Assembly: GCA_964573155.1 (NCBI GenBank)
Contig: CAZNIN010000006.1
Span: 1-34,381, forward strand
DNA length: 34,381 nt
Reading direction: 5' to 3'
Source of the DNA: JAGQNK01 sp964573155
GTDB lineage: Bacteria > Patescibacteriota > Saccharimonadia > Saccharimonadales > JAGQNK01
In this document: positions 16,772-24,804 of the stretch, piece by piece
Layout: the number at the start of each line of letters is the position of its first letter
Position numbering within the stretch: the first letter of the stretch is position 1
Made by a program: the position numbers and the translations under genes
The notes under the pieces: generated by a model
The model's database searches: none
The model's input: only the letters and a program-made list of their open reading frames with translations
What the model was told of the DNA's origin: nothing

Positions 16772-18072
16772 CGTGCAAACTCCTCTCGGATCCATTCGTC
16801 TAGGCTGTCGCCACCACCACCAGCCATACAGACAACCATGTCACCAGCATCAAGGTGTTGGTTGATAACTTGCTTCAGGTTTTCGTCACGTTCGATAGGT
16901 TCGGCGATTGAGGGGTCGGCGAGATGGGAAATGAGCTCCTCTGGTGGAATAATCCGCTGCGTTGGGTCTTCGCGGGCCAGGTAGCTTGGAATCCAGTAAA
17001 CTTTGCTAGCACCGGCAAAACAGTCGCCGTAATCGTTTATCATATAGTGTTGCCGGCGATTAGTAAGCGGTTCGTAGACTACTACGAGGTTTTGATTTTT
17101 TTCCTCGGCCATTTCCAGCGCGACACTCATAGCGCCGCGGATTTTCTCGGGTGTGTGGGCGTAGTCACTATAAAGGTTGGGTACGATTTGCTCCATACGC
17201 CGCTGCAGGCCAGGGAAATTATTCATAATCCCAGCAAGCTTATCCATGTCTGGTTCATGGGTAAGGTAACCAATCGTTTGCATGGCAAGCCAGGCGTCCA
17301 AACGATTGTAGAGGCCAGCCAGCTCTAGCCCATATATATTTTCTTGCACAACCGAAGCATCCAAAATCTTTTTATTATTTGCCGGCCTAGTGTCCAGGTA
17401 GTCAGCGTCTTCTTGCCACATAACCGTGTAGGTGCTCTGTTCGATAAATTCCTGAAACGCCTGTTGATAGTCTTCGCGCGTGGGGAAAATCTCGTGGTGG
17501 TCCCACGTCACACCGGTGATGAGGCTGATGTGCGGCTCAAACGCCAGGAAATTCCTGTCAAACTCATCACATTCGTAGACAAAGTACTCGGACCCTGGTT
17601 GGAACTGGCCCATATCACCGAAAGGAATCTTGGCACCTACCGAGTAGCTTATTGGCAGGCCGAGCTGTTTGAACAGCCATATGACCATTGCGGTGGTGGT
17701 GGTTTTGCCATGTGTGCCGGCGATGGCAATGAGCTTGAGCTGCTTGTCCTGCAGAATCTGATTGAGTAATGTATCGCGTTTGGATATCTTGATGCCTTGC
17801 TCTTCGCAATATTTGAGTTCCGGTGCATCAGGGTTCTCGAGCGGTAACGCTGAGGTATATACAAACCAGTCAATCGGGTTTTTGTCATGCACGGCCATTA
17901 TCTGTTCGCGCGTCTGGCCTATGTGTATATTGTCCAGGCCATGCTTCCGCAAATAGTGGATATACTGGGAGTCTTGTTTGTCCGAACCAGATACCTCGTA
18001 ACCTGCCTCTTTGGCAATTAATGCCAGAGGTCCGATAGCTGTTCCGCCTATACCTGAGAAGAAGATGTGCAT
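16768..18072 (-). CDS. murC: Mur ligase, UDP-N-acetylmuramate--L-alanine ligase (MurC) type
   Basis: A 434-residue three-domain Mur ligase. The N-terminal UDP-binding Rossmann part reads MHIFFSGIGGTAIGPLALIA. The ATP P-loop is GTHGKTTTT (119-127). The central-domain metal/substrate region is 'ECDEFDRNFL...TGVTWDHHEIFPT'. The C-terminal domain carries 'YSDYAHTPEKI' and 'YEPLTNRRQ'. MurC adds L-Ala to UDP-MurNAc in the cytoplasm. The 'DHHEIF' and 'CDEFDRNF' variants also resemble Mpl (murein-peptide recycling ligase), so MurC versus Mpl is not fully settled. It is first in an operon with the EEP hydrolase. The promoter -10 lies inside a heptamer repeat. Confidence 0.85.
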   Translation of the reverse strand: MHIFFSGIGGTAIGPLALIAKEAGYEVSGSDKQDSQYIHYLRKHGLDNIHIGQTREQIMAVHDKNPIDWFVYTSALPLENPDAPELKYCEEQGIKISKRDTLLNQILQDKQLKLIAIAGTHGKTTTTAMVIWLFKQLGLPISYSVGAKIPFGDMGQFQPGSEYFVYECDEFDRNFLAFEPHISLITGVTWDHHEIFPTREDYQQAFQEFIEQSTYTVMWQEDADYLDTRPANNKKILDASVVQENIYGLELAGLYNRLDAWLAMQTIGYLTHEPDMDKLAGIMNNFPGLQRRMEQIVPNLYSDYAHTPEKIRGAMSVALEMAEEKNQNLVVVYEPLTNRRQHYMINDYGDCFAGASKVYWIPSYLAREDPTQRIIPPEELISHLADPSIAEPIERDENLKQVINQHLDAGDMVVCMAGGGGDSLDEWIREEFAR

Positions 18073-18078
18073 AAATAC

Positions 18079-18149
18079 AGCGTACAGCGGTTAGCGGTTA
18101 GCGTCTAGTTGTTAAAAGGCTGGACGCTATTCACCGAAGGCTATACGCT
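18079..18149. repeat. heptamer (7-nt period) repeats carrying divergent -10 elements
   Basis: Four tandem AGCGnnn heptamers at 18079-18106 (AGCGTAC, AGCGGTT, AGCGGTT, AGCGTCT). A second array in the opposite orientation lies at 18115-18149 (AAAGGCT, GGACGCT, ATTCACC, GAAGGCT, ATACGCT). The outermost heptamers supply TACGCT on each strand, 6 nt before the murC start (18072, minus) and 6 nt before the 18156 start (plus). The whole 83-bp divergent region is thus nearly all repeat. Confidence 0.6.
18144..18149 (+). promoter_or_regulatory. -10 TACGCT, leaderless to ATG 18156
   Basis: TACGCT ends 6 nt before the ATG. The mirror-image TACGCT at 18079-18084 on the minus strand is placed identically before the murC start. 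Confidence 0.45.
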
Positions 18150-18155
18150 ATATCT

Positions 18156-18770
18156 ATGCATAAGCGGAAGCTTCATCATCTGCTGGTCAGACTTCGGCCG
18201 ATCAGTTATTGGTACTTTGTTGTGGTTTTTCTGGCCAGTGGCTTCGTGGCTGCCTATGCTCTCAGGCAAAACAACCTGACGGCCATTGAGCTTCGCGACA
18301 GAGTGCTGCAGGTTGACAAGGAGAATGGTGATGTCGAGATGGCGCTCAGGGAATTGCGCGAATATACCTATTCCCATATGAATGCTCGTTTGTCGAGCGA
18401 CACAGGTATCTACCCACCTATCCAGCTTAAATATCGTTATGAAAGATTGGTGGCCGCAGAGCAGAAGCGTGTTGAAGGTGATAATCAAGACCTTTACGCC
18501 GCCGCCCAACAGGATTGTGAAAGACGTTTTCCTGGAGGTTTTTCTGGCGGCAACCGATTGCCCTGTATTCAGGAGTACATCGATGCTCATGGTGCACCGG
18601 ATGCGAAACCGCAGCCGATCCCTGATGGTCTGTACAAATTTGACTTCGTGTCTCCAGTTTGGTCGCCGGACGTTGCCGGCTGGTCGCTTGTGATTGCGGG
18701 CGTAGCGTTATTTTTGCTCATAACGCGTGTTGCAGCTCAGATTTGGGTCAAGCACCAGCTATACGATTGA
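18156..18770 (+). CDS. two-helix membrane protein with extracytoplasmic loop
   Basis: A 204-residue protein, not recognised. TM1 lies at about 17-37 (after basic KRKLHHLLVRLR), followed by an exterior domain of about 135 residues predicted helical, then TM2 at about 175-195 and a short cytoplasmic end. The exterior part has two Cys (DCERRF and LPCIQEY), 23 residues apart, which could form a disulfide. Topology is N-in, C-in. The conserved-looking patterns 'VDKENGDVEMALRELREYTYSHMN' and 'YPPIQLKYRYERL' suggest a real family of the lineage. It is followed by a strong bidirectional terminator. Confidence 0.8.
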   Translation: MHKRKLHHLLVRLRPISYWYFVVVFLASGFVAAYALRQNNLTAIELRDRVLQVDKENGDVEMALRELREYTYSHMNARLSSDTGIYPPIQLKYRYERLVAAEQKRVEGDNQDLYAAAQQDCERRFPGGFSGGNRLPCIQEYIDAHGAPDAKPQPIPDGLYKFDFVSPVWSPDVAGWSLVIAGVALFLLITRVAAQIWVKHQLYD

Positions 18771-18856
18771 GCTCTTAATCAAATAATCTGGCTTGTCTAG
18801 ATTTGGATCATATCGGGCTCATCGTGACGGCTGCTCCGATCTACTCCGTACATAAA

Positions 18857-18892
18857 CAAAAAAACGCTTTGGCATTGCCGAAGCGTTTTTTT
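18857..18892. terminator. bidirectional intrinsic terminator
   Basis: AACGCTT (18863-18869) pairs with AAGCGTT (18881-18887), with an A-run before and a T-run after. It serves the plus gene ending at 18770 and the minus gene ending at 18910. Confidence 0.9.
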
Positions 18893-18909
18893 GGGTGAAC
18901 TTTTAGTTG

Positions 18910-19605
18910 TTACTGGGTAGGTTGTTGGTTATTTTGTTGGTTTTGATCGTTTTCCTGGGTTTGTTTTTGATCCTGTTCACTGCTGCCTTGTTGCTGATTG
19001 TTGCCGTTTGTTGGAGTTGCTTGCTGATTATTCTCACATTTTTGACCATCTGGGTTGGCTTTCTTGTATGCTTCGACAGCCTTTGCAACTTGGCCATCAG
19101 ATTTGAGGTTTTCCCAGAAGACTACCTGGTCACGGTTTATGAGCATCTGGTCTTGTGGACCGTGAAGTTCACAACCGAGTTTTACCAGTGAAATATCTTG
19201 TTGTGACTGCTGTTCGCCTTGTTTTGGCTGAACCTGCTGATTTACGCGCAGATAGTAAATGTCGGTAACACCAACATATTTGTTATTTAGCTCGCGAATT
19301 TTACCGAAGTAAACCTGTCCGCCGTTAAGAAATACGGCCTGCATCTTGTCCTTCGCTACAAAGCGACTCTCGTCTTTCCCGCGATAATTCATAATGAAAC
19401 CGATGACTGCAAGTGCGAGGAAGGTGAGCGAAAACAGCATGATTACTGAAGTAATGTTATGAAACGAGAGTATGTTGCCGTTTCTCTTGCTTTCACTGGT
19501 TACGGCGCTATGCCGTGGGCCCTGAGAGTTGCCCGTATTACTTGTCGGGGGTACGGTTTGGCCGGAGCCGTTACCAGGCTTTCCGGGACGATTCATCCAT
19601 TCCAT
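18910..19605 (-). CDS. single-pass membrane protein with Gln/Asn-rich tail
   Basis: A 231-residue protein. A Gly/Ser/Pro/Asn-rich N-terminal 45 residues precedes one transmembrane helix (about 52-73, ITSVIMLFSLTFLALAVIGFIM). A compact domain follows (about 80-175): 'MQAVFLNGGQVYFGKIRELNNKYVGVTDIYYLRV', then 'LVKLGCELHGPQDQMLINRDQVVFWENL'. The last 50 residues are almost all Gln/Asn/Thr. The domain has beta-strand character, with 'VYFGKI...YVGVTDIYYL' recalling a small SH3/LSM-like barrel, but that is only an impression. The N-terminus is predicted cytoplasmic and the Q/N tail outside. Function unknown. Confidence 0.8.
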   Translation of the reverse strand: MEWMNRPGKPGNGSGQTVPPTSNTGNSQGPRHSAVTSESKRNGNILSFHNITSVIMLFSLTFLALAVIGFIMNYRGKDESRFVAKDKMQAVFLNGGQVYFGKIRELNNKYVGVTDIYYLRVNQQVQPKQGEQQSQQDISLVKLGCELHGPQDQMLINRDQVVFWENLKSDGQVAKAVEAYKKANPDGQKCENNQQATPTNGNNQQQGSSEQDQKQTQENDQNQQNNQQPTQ

Positions 19606-19756
19606 ATACTTTCCATTCCACCTTTTATCGTTTTAGAAATGCTATTAGATTACAAAAGCTAGTGTAATGCATAAGCGTATAGAAGTGCAACATCTTGGCA
19701 TGCTCATTAACAGGGGAGACGGGCGGACTTCTTGAGGTGAATTACACACTAAACCA

Positions 19757-19786
19757 TTGACAAGCCGAAATACACCAGAGTATGTT
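19757..19786 (+). promoter_or_regulatory. sigma70-type promoter for the 64-residue orphan
   Basis: Perfect -35 TTGACA (19757-19762), 18-bp spacer, -10 TATGTT (19781-19786). The leader of about 38 nt contains AGAGGGAG as a ribosome site, in contrast with the leaderless promoters elsewhere. The rest of 19606-19830 holds nothing else recognisable. Confidence 0.65.
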
Positions 19787-19830
19787 AGGGGTACCATTAC
19801 TAATTACAAGAGAGGGAGATCTTAAAAGCT

Positions 19831-20025
19831 ATGGCTTACAAGCACACAAACTCCAAGGGTGTAACTTATTACTTGAACTCAAAGAAAGTTACCCTTCGCG
19901 GTGGTAAAGAGCAGACTATCTATTACTTCAGCAAGGACGAGCGCCCAGAAGCTACTGACCTGCCAGATGGCTACACAGTAAACGAAAACCCACGCAACGG
20001 TTTCCTGACTGTTAAGCGCAAATAA
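19831..20025 (+). CDS. conserved 64-residue basic protein
   Basis: A small protein starting MAYKHTNSKGVTYYLNSK, rich in Lys and aromatics, with probable beta-hairpin structure ('VTYYLNSKKVTLRGGKEQTIYYFSKD' then 'GYTVNENPRNGFLTVKRK'). I recall this type as a frequent small hypothetical in Saccharibacteria; the function is unknown. Its isolated canonical promoter, AGAGGGAG ribosome site and perfect terminator suggest a strongly expressed single-gene unit. The Lys-rich composition would suit nucleic-acid or ribosome association, which is only a guess. Confidence 0.8.
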   Translation: MAYKHTNSKGVTYYLNSKKVTLRGGKEQTIYYFSKDERPEATDLPDGYTVNENPRNGFLTVKRK

Positions 20026-20055
20026 TTTAGATAAACATTTTTGCTAAAACTCCAA

Positions 20056-20085
20056 AACACCCCGGTTTTCCGGGGTGTTTTTTAT
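20056..20085 (+). terminator. intrinsic terminator
   Basis: AACACCCCGG (20056-20065), TTTT loop, CCGGGGTGTT (20070-20079), followed by a T-run. A perfect 10-bp stem directly after the 64-residue gene. Confidence 0.93.
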
Positions 20086-20107
20086 TGCGCTGCTATGACG
20101 CACCCTA

Positions 20108-20113
20108 TACACT
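20108..20113 (+). promoter_or_regulatory. -10 TACACT, leaderless to GTG 20120
   Basis: TACACT ends 6 nt before the GTG start. It supports GTG as the true start of the ABC ATPase. Confidence 0.55.
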
Positions 20114-20119
20114 AGAGGT

Positions 20120-20878
20120 GTGTCAAAAACAATTCTCGAGGTAAGCGATCTCACGAAAAAATACGGTCGAAAGAAAGTCGTGGACGGCATCAGTTTTGAT
20201 GTCAAGGACGGTGAAATCTTCGGCATCTTAGGCCCGAACGGCGCCGGAAAAACTACAACTCTGGAGATGCTTGAAGCATTGCGCCCTATTGATGGCGGTA
20301 GCGCAACGCTGGCTGGCTTGGACGTCAAATCCAATCCTGACAGTATCAAAGCGCTTATTGGTGTGCAGCCACAGACGCCTTCTTTCGAGGAAAAGACTAA
20401 ATTAGTGGAGTTGATTGAATTCTTTGCAGCAACTTATGGGGAGACGGTGGATGCTAGAAAATTTCTAAAAAGCGTCCAGTTAGAGGAAAAAGCAAATAGT
20501 TACCCTGAGCAGCTATCAGGTGGGCAGCGCCAGCGCTTTAGTATTGCGACTGCTCTTGTGCACGGTCCAAAATTGTTTTTCCTGGATGAACCTACAACGG
20601 GGCTTGATCCACAAGCTCGGCGCAACTTATGGGATCTGGTACGTAAGGTGCGCGATCAGGGTGTAACGGTTGTTATGACCACGCACTATATGGAAGAAGC
20701 CGAGTTGCTATGTGACAGGGTAGCCATCATGGATAATGGCAAAATTATAGCTCTCGATACTCCAAAGAATCTCATTAAGAATCTATTGAAAAAGGGTTTC
20801 AAAAAGGCACAGCATGTGGAGCAGGCAAATCTGGAGGATGTGTTTATTGATCTGACCGGAAAGGCACTGCGAGAATAG
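20120..20878 (+). CDS. ABC transporter ATP-binding protein (ABC-2/DrrA type)
   Basis: A 252-residue nucleotide-binding subunit. Walker A GPNGAGKTT (38-46), signature LSGGQRQ (131-137), Walker B LFFLDE (151-156), D-loop after PTTGLD, and H-loop His188 (TTHYMEE). All motifs are intact. The Q-loop lies in VQPQTPSF. It starts with GTG, six bases after its -10. The permease gene starts 3 bp after its stop, so the two make an exporter of the DrrAB/drug-lipid efflux type. The substrate is unknown. Confidence 0.95.
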   Translation: MSKTILEVSDLTKKYGRKKVVDGISFDVKDGEIFGILGPNGAGKTTTLEMLEALRPIDGGSATLAGLDVKSNPDSIKALIGVQPQTPSFEEKTKLVELIEFFAATYGETVDARKFLKSVQLEEKANSYPEQLSGGQRQRFSIATALVHGPKLFFLDEPTTGLDPQARRNLWDLVRKVRDQGVTVVMTTHYMEEAELLCDRVAIMDNGKIIALDTPKNLIKNLLKKGFKKAQHVEQANLEDVFIDLTGKALRE

Positions 20879-20881
20879 CTT

Positions 20882-21988
20882 ATGAAAAAATCATTCCTAC
20901 CCATTTTTACGTTCATTAAAATTGATGTTCGTCGTCTATTTCGGGACAAGGTCGCAATCTTCTTCACCTTTGCCTTTCCACTGATCTTCTTATTGATCTT
21001 CGGCACGATTTTCAGGGGCGACAGTGATGTGTCTTTTCGGGTTGCACTACTGAACCAATCAGAGACTGAATTTGCCAGAAGTTTTGTTGATCAAGCCAAA
21101 AAGAATCCAGTGCTGAAGATTGATGAAGAAGTGACGACGCTCGATCAGGCCAAAGAAAAGATGAACCGTGGTCAGCTGGACGCTACTATTACGCTTCCCG
21201 AGGATTTCGGAAGCATCCAAAATGCAAAACATCCGAGTGGCCAGGCACAGATTCTGTATGACCAGAGTAATGAACAGGCGGGGCGCACCCTAGGGTCTAT
21301 TATGGAAAGTGTCTTCGCAGACATAAATAAGCAGTTTGTACAAACCGAAGAACCGTTTACGGTTGCGGTTGAATCGACAGCCACCAAGGGCCTCACGCAG
21401 TTCGACTACACCTTTTCAGGTCTCCTGGGTTTTACGCTTTTGTCGCTGGGTGTTTTTGGCCCAACTTCGGTCTTCCCTCGGCTCAAGCAACGCGGTGTTT
21501 TGAGACGTTATCAGACGACAACTCTCAAAGTCTGGCAATATTTCACCGCAAACGTATTATCCAACATGGTTGTTGGTATTTTGTCAGTGGCGACAATGTT
21601 TGCAGTCGCACTCACTATATTCGATCTGAACATGCGAGGCAGTTATTTGCAGCTTCTGGTTGTAATTCTGATTGGTGCAACACTCATGTTCGGTATCGGA
21701 TTGGCTATCGGCGGTTGGGCAAAGAACGAGAACCAGGCAGCACCGCTTGCACAATTGACAGCTATGCCAATGATGTTCTTATCCGGGGTATTTTTCCCGA
21801 CATTTCTGATGCCAGAATGGCTGCAAGCGATCACACGGTTTATCCCACTGACACCGATAGTGGAGAGTGTGCGTTTTATTGTGACCGAAGGAAAATCACT
21901 GCTTGATCTAGGACCGCAGCTCGCGCTCATGTTCGGCTGGCTCGTGATTATCTATATCATCGCTTTCCGCGTTTTCCGCTGGGAGTAA
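20882..21988 (+). CDS. ABC-2 type permease
   Basis: A 368-residue membrane subunit. TM1 lies at about 20-42 (KVAIFFTFAFPLIFLLIFGTIF). An exterior domain of about 130 residues follows, then five transmembrane segments in the C-terminal half, including the ABC-2 signature 'FLSGVFFPTFLMPEWLQAITRFIPLTPIVESVR'. The large loop after TM1 ('VALLNQSETEFARSFVDQA...LPEDFGSI') is typical of YhgE/DrrB-like ABC-2 permeases. It partners the ATPase 3 bp upstream, presumably as a homodimer exporting a hydrophobic substrate. Confidence 0.93.
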   Translation: MKKSFLPIFTFIKIDVRRLFRDKVAIFFTFAFPLIFLLIFGTIFRGDSDVSFRVALLNQSETEFARSFVDQAKKNPVLKIDEEVTTLDQAKEKMNRGQLDATITLPEDFGSIQNAKHPSGQAQILYDQSNEQAGRTLGSIMESVFADINKQFVQTEEPFTVAVESTATKGLTQFDYTFSGLLGFTLLSLGVFGPTSVFPRLKQRGVLRRYQTTTLKVWQYFTANVLSNMVVGILSVATMFAVALTIFDLNMRGSYLQLLVVILIGATLMFGIGLAIGGWAKNENQAAPLAQLTAMPMMFLSGVFFPTFLMPEWLQAITRFIPLTPIVESVRFIVTEGKSLLDLGPQLALMFGWLVIIYIIAFRVFRWE

Positions 21989-22001
21989 CTAGGGCTGTGA
22001 C

Positions 22002-22799
22002 ATGTCAGTAATCAGGCAGCAACGCGAGCCGGGAATTTCTTTTATAATTCGATGCCGCAACGAGGAGGCGTATCTAGCTCAGAATCTCAGTTCGCTGAGA
22101 AAAATTACTATTCCACATGAGATCCTAGTGATTTTTCACTTCTGCAGTGACAGATCAAGAGAGATTGTTGAAGAGTACAAGGCTGCTGGTCTCCCAATCA
22201 AGACATTTGAATATACGCAGGAAATATCACGATCTGGGTACGAAACTCTTGTTACGCCGGCCGATCACCCGGCATCGATAATGACATACTATACTTTCTG
22301 TTTTGGTAAGGCGAGCTATAACTGGCTGGTAAAATGGGACGCAGATTTTGTTGCTACGACTGAACTTATTCGACGTATCAACGCCCTGAAGTCTAGTTAC
22401 ACCAGTCCGACACGAGTCAGGATCGGCGTAAGATTGACTGAAGGGATTATCAACAAGGAGGATTACCTATACAACTGTCTCATTGGTTTTGGCAAGCATG
22501 TGTTCTGGGAGACGCCACTTTTTGTGCCTGAAGCACGGCAGGTTGGAAATGCTGAGCCACTGATTGATTCGATTCCGTCTACAGTCCTGAAAGATTACTG
22601 GAAGAAAAAGCCGTGGTTTATGCGACAAGGTAGCTACGATAAAGAGCTCGCGGAAAAATATCGAAAGCTGGTCGAAATGCTTGGTCCGGAACCGCCAGGC
22701 ATGGCCAGGGCCAGTAACCCTGACTGCGACGCTATCTATTGGAAAGTGATACAGGGTAAGGATTCGCTTCAGCGTCTTGGCATCATGCTCTATGAATAA
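22002..22799 (+). CDS. family 2 glycosyltransferase (GT-A)
   Basis: A 265-residue protein that opens like GT2 enzymes: 'GISFIIRCRNEEAYLAQNLSSL' (RCRNE, 17-21), strand 'HEILVIFHFCSDRSREIVEEY' and the metal/nucleotide site 'WDADF' (Asp113, Asp115) as the DxD-like motif. No transmembrane segment, so it is a cytoplasmic enzyme transferring sugar from a nucleotide sugar to a lipid, glycan or protein. It starts 13 bp after the ABC permease, with no convincing promoter of its own, so it is probably cotranscribed. It could then act on the exported glycoconjugate, which is inference. Confidence 0.85.
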   Translation: MSVIRQQREPGISFIIRCRNEEAYLAQNLSSLRKITIPHEILVIFHFCSDRSREIVEEYKAAGLPIKTFEYTQEISRSGYETLVTPADHPASIMTYYTFCFGKASYNWLVKWDADFVATTELIRRINALKSSYTSPTRVRIGVRLTEGIINKEDYLYNCLIGFGKHVFWETPLFVPEARQVGNAEPLIDSIPSTVLKDYWKKKPWFMRQGSYDKELAEKYRKLVEMLGPEPPGMARASNPDCDAIYWKVIQGKDSLQRLGIMLYE

Positions 22800-22823
22800 C
22801 CGATACACCGATACTGCCCGACC

Positions 22824-22832
22824 TGATATGAT
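22824..22832 (+). promoter_or_regulatory. extended -10 (TGATATGAT), leaderless to ATG 22839
   Basis: Strong TGnTATnAT element with exactly 6 nt to the ATG. Confidence 0.65.
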
Positions 22833-22838
22833 TACTTC

Positions 22839-23453
22839 ATGAAGCAGAAACACCTGCCTGTAGCAGCCTGGGTACTGAGCTTATCAGTTGTGGCTTTAGC
22901 GATTGCTGCTTGGGGAGATTCTGTTCGCTGGCAGCTAGACAAACTAAACGCCTATGCATTATTTCCGCTATTTGGGTTGCTTGCCTTTAGTTTGATGTGG
23001 TCACACTATGTCATGAGCGCTGTACGCGCCTATACCGGATATGACAGGGGAATACTGCGAGCATATTTCAATACTACTTCGGCAATCGTTCTGTATTTGT
23101 TATTGCTCCATCCGGGACTGCTCATTTGGCGATTGAAGGTCGATGGGTATGGCATGCCGCCGGCCAGTTACAAGGCGTACGTAGGCGACGCGCTATACGG
23201 CTTCGTACTCCTTGGCTTTGCAGCGTTTCTCGTGTTTATTGTGTACGAACTTCGTCGTCTCAAGTTTGTTTCGAAATACAAAATGTGGCTGCAATATGCG
23301 AGTGATATCGCCATGGTGCTGGTTTTTGTACATGGGTTAAAGCTCGGTAGTGCCCTTCATGCTGGATGGTTCCGAACAATTTGGCTTCTCTACGGTATCA
23401 TCTTGGTGGTAGTTATCCTCTACTCACGTCTTGCAGAATCACGCCGCAAATAG
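22839..23453 (+). CDS. ferric-reductase-like heme membrane protein
   Basis: A 204-residue protein with six predicted helices and no cytoplasmic FAD/NAD domain. His residues sit in or next to helices: His56 (MWSHYVMS), His91 (LLLLHPGLL), His165 (VFVHGLKLG) and His174 (ALHAGWF). This spacing is typical of ferric reductase-like (YedZ/MsrQ/NOX) b-heme domains. The role would be transmembrane electron transfer, with the partner not present nearby. A leaderless promoter fixes ATG 22839. Confidence 0.75.
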   Translation: MKQKHLPVAAWVLSLSVVALAIAAWGDSVRWQLDKLNAYALFPLFGLLAFSLMWSHYVMSAVRAYTGYDRGILRAYFNTTSAIVLYLLLLHPGLLIWRLKVDGYGMPPASYKAYVGDALYGFVLLGFAAFLVFIVYELRRLKFVSKYKMWLQYASDIAMVLVFVHGLKLGSALHAGWFRTIWLLYGIILVVVILYSRLAESRRK

Positions 23454-23456
23454 CAA

Positions 23457-23485
23457 TTGCAAAAAACATACTATTGTGCTATAAT
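23457..23485 (+). promoter_or_regulatory. full promoter before ATG 23494
   Basis: -35 TTGCAA (23457-23462), 17-bp spacer, extended -10 TGCTATAAT (23477-23485). It ends 8 nt before the ATG. This is one of the best promoters in the window. Confidence 0.75.
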
Positions 23486-23493
23486 ATTAATAT

Positions 23494-23811
23494 ATGAGTG
23501 AAATCATTCAGCCAAGTTTATTCGAATCTGACGAAGACTTAAAGGACAACACGAGTGCTCCGTCTTGGGATATCTCCCTGATACCTTCTCGTTTATATGA
23601 GAGCACGAGAGACCCGTCTCAGGCCGCGTTGGATCAGGGGTGGGGCTGGCAGCCAACAGCGGTGACCTCCATAGACTTGACTACCGAACTAGAGGATGAC
23701 CTATCGTCGAATCAGACAGATGCTTGGCAGCCGCCAACCGCAGCACAAAAAAAGCGTGTCCGGGCAATGATTGCAACGACACGGGAAAGTTTACGTCAGA
23801 AAAGGTCGTAA
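23494..23811 (+). CDS. small acidic protein, unrecognised
   Basis: A 105-residue soluble protein. Its first two thirds are acidic (SLFESDEDLKDNTSAP, LTTELEDDLSSNQTD). The C-terminus is basic and helical (AAQKKRVRAMIATTRESLRQKR). An NxxLFxxxxD-like start (QPSLFESDED) resembles a short linear docking motif such as a sliding-clamp-binding QxxLF peptide; that is speculative. A strong leaderless promoter precedes it and the dus gene follows after 21 bp. Confidence 0.75.
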   Translation: MSEIIQPSLFESDEDLKDNTSAPSWDISLIPSRLYESTRDPSQAALDQGWGWQPTAVTSIDLTTELEDDLSSNQTDAWQPPTAAQKKRVRAMIATTRESLRQKRS

Positions 23812-23815
23812 ACTG

Positions 23816-23821
23816 TATACT
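23816..23821 (+). promoter_or_regulatory. -10 TATACT before the dus gene
   Basis: TATACT ends 11 nt before ATG 23833. The leader would be only a few nucleotides long, with no ribosome site. Confidence 0.45.
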
Positions 23822-23832
23822 AGAAATCGTTT

Positions 23833-24795
23833 ATGAATATTTGGGATAAATTAGCACCACCATTCTTTGTATTGGCACCGATGGATGACGTGACTGACAC
23901 GGTATTTCGTCAGGTTGTTGGTGACTGTGCGCCGCCCGATTTGTATTTTACCGAATTCGTTAATGTCGATGCGTTGCAAAGCAAGGGCAGGGAGGCGACG
24001 CTTAAACGGTTGCGATTCTCTGAAAAAGAGCACCCCATTATTGCGCAAGTATGGGGCTTGAATCCTGAAAACTTCCGTAAATCAGCCGCGGAAATTGCCG
24101 AGATGGGCTATAACGGAATTGATCTGAATTTCGGCTGTCCGGATAAAAACGTCGTACGGAATGGCGCATGTTCGGCCTTCATGAAGCCAGAGAACAGGGA
24201 GCGGGCACTTGAAATTATACAAGCTTGCAGGGAAGGGGCGCCTGCCCTTCCCTTGTCCGTAAAGACTCGGCTGGGTTTTAACGATGTGGACCTGACATGG
24301 CACGAAATACTTTTAAAGCAAACACTTAACGCGTTAACTATTCATGGAAGAACACGAAAGCAAATGAGCAAAGTGCCGGCGGACTGGAGTGTGATAGGAC
24401 GAATTGCTGAGATGCGCTCTTCCCTCTCGCCTGCTACGAAAATCATTGGTAACGGCGACGTATTGAACAAACAACACGGGCGGGAATTAGCTGAAAAGTA
24501 TGGGCTTGACGGTATCATGATTGGCCGCGGCGTATTTCAGGACCCATTCATATTTGCGGATGACAGTCCGTGGGGGCAGTACAACAAGCAGCAACGCATC
24601 GATGTATATACTAAACACGTTAAGTTATTTGCCAAAACATGGGCGCAAAACGAACGCAAGATTCATACGCTTAACAAGTTCTGCAAAATATATATCCAAG
24701 GCTTCCCTGGTGCTAAAGAGCTTCGTGAGAAATTTATGGCCGCAGAGTCAACCGATGAGCTATTAGAGCTTCTACGAGCCGAAAAACAAGAGTAG
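23833..24795 (+). CDS. tRNA-dihydrouridine synthase (Dus family)
   Basis: A 320-residue FMN-dependent TIM-barrel enzyme that reduces uridines in tRNA D-loops. Motifs: 'FVLAPMDDVTDTVFR' (FMN-binding start), 'IDLNFGCPDKNVVRNGACSAF' with the catalytic Cys102, 'SVKTRLGF', 'LTIHGRTRKQM' and 'IIGNGDVLN...GLDGIMIGRGVFQDPF'. The helical C-terminal RNA-binding domain is short but present. All key residues are intact; which Dus subgroup is not resolved. Confidence 0.95.
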   Translation: MNIWDKLAPPFFVLAPMDDVTDTVFRQVVGDCAPPDLYFTEFVNVDALQSKGREATLKRLRFSEKEHPIIAQVWGLNPENFRKSAAEIAEMGYNGIDLNFGCPDKNVVRNGACSAFMKPENRERALEIIQACREGAPALPLSVKTRLGFNDVDLTWHEILLKQTLNALTIHGRTRKQMSKVPADWSVIGRIAEMRSSLSPATKIIGNGDVLNKQHGRELAEKYGLDGIMIGRGVFQDPFIFADDSPWGQYNKQQRIDVYTKHVKLFAKTWAQNERKIHTLNKFCKIYIQGFPGAKELREKFMAAESTDELLELLRAEKQE

Positions 24796-24798
24796 AAT
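24793..24798 (+). promoter_or_regulatory. -10 TAGAAT overlapping the dus stop, leaderless to ATG 24805
   Basis: The TAG of this hexamer is the dus stop codon. Six nucleotides separate it from the next ATG. Confidence 0.45.
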
Positions 24799-24804
24799 AA
24801 GCTT

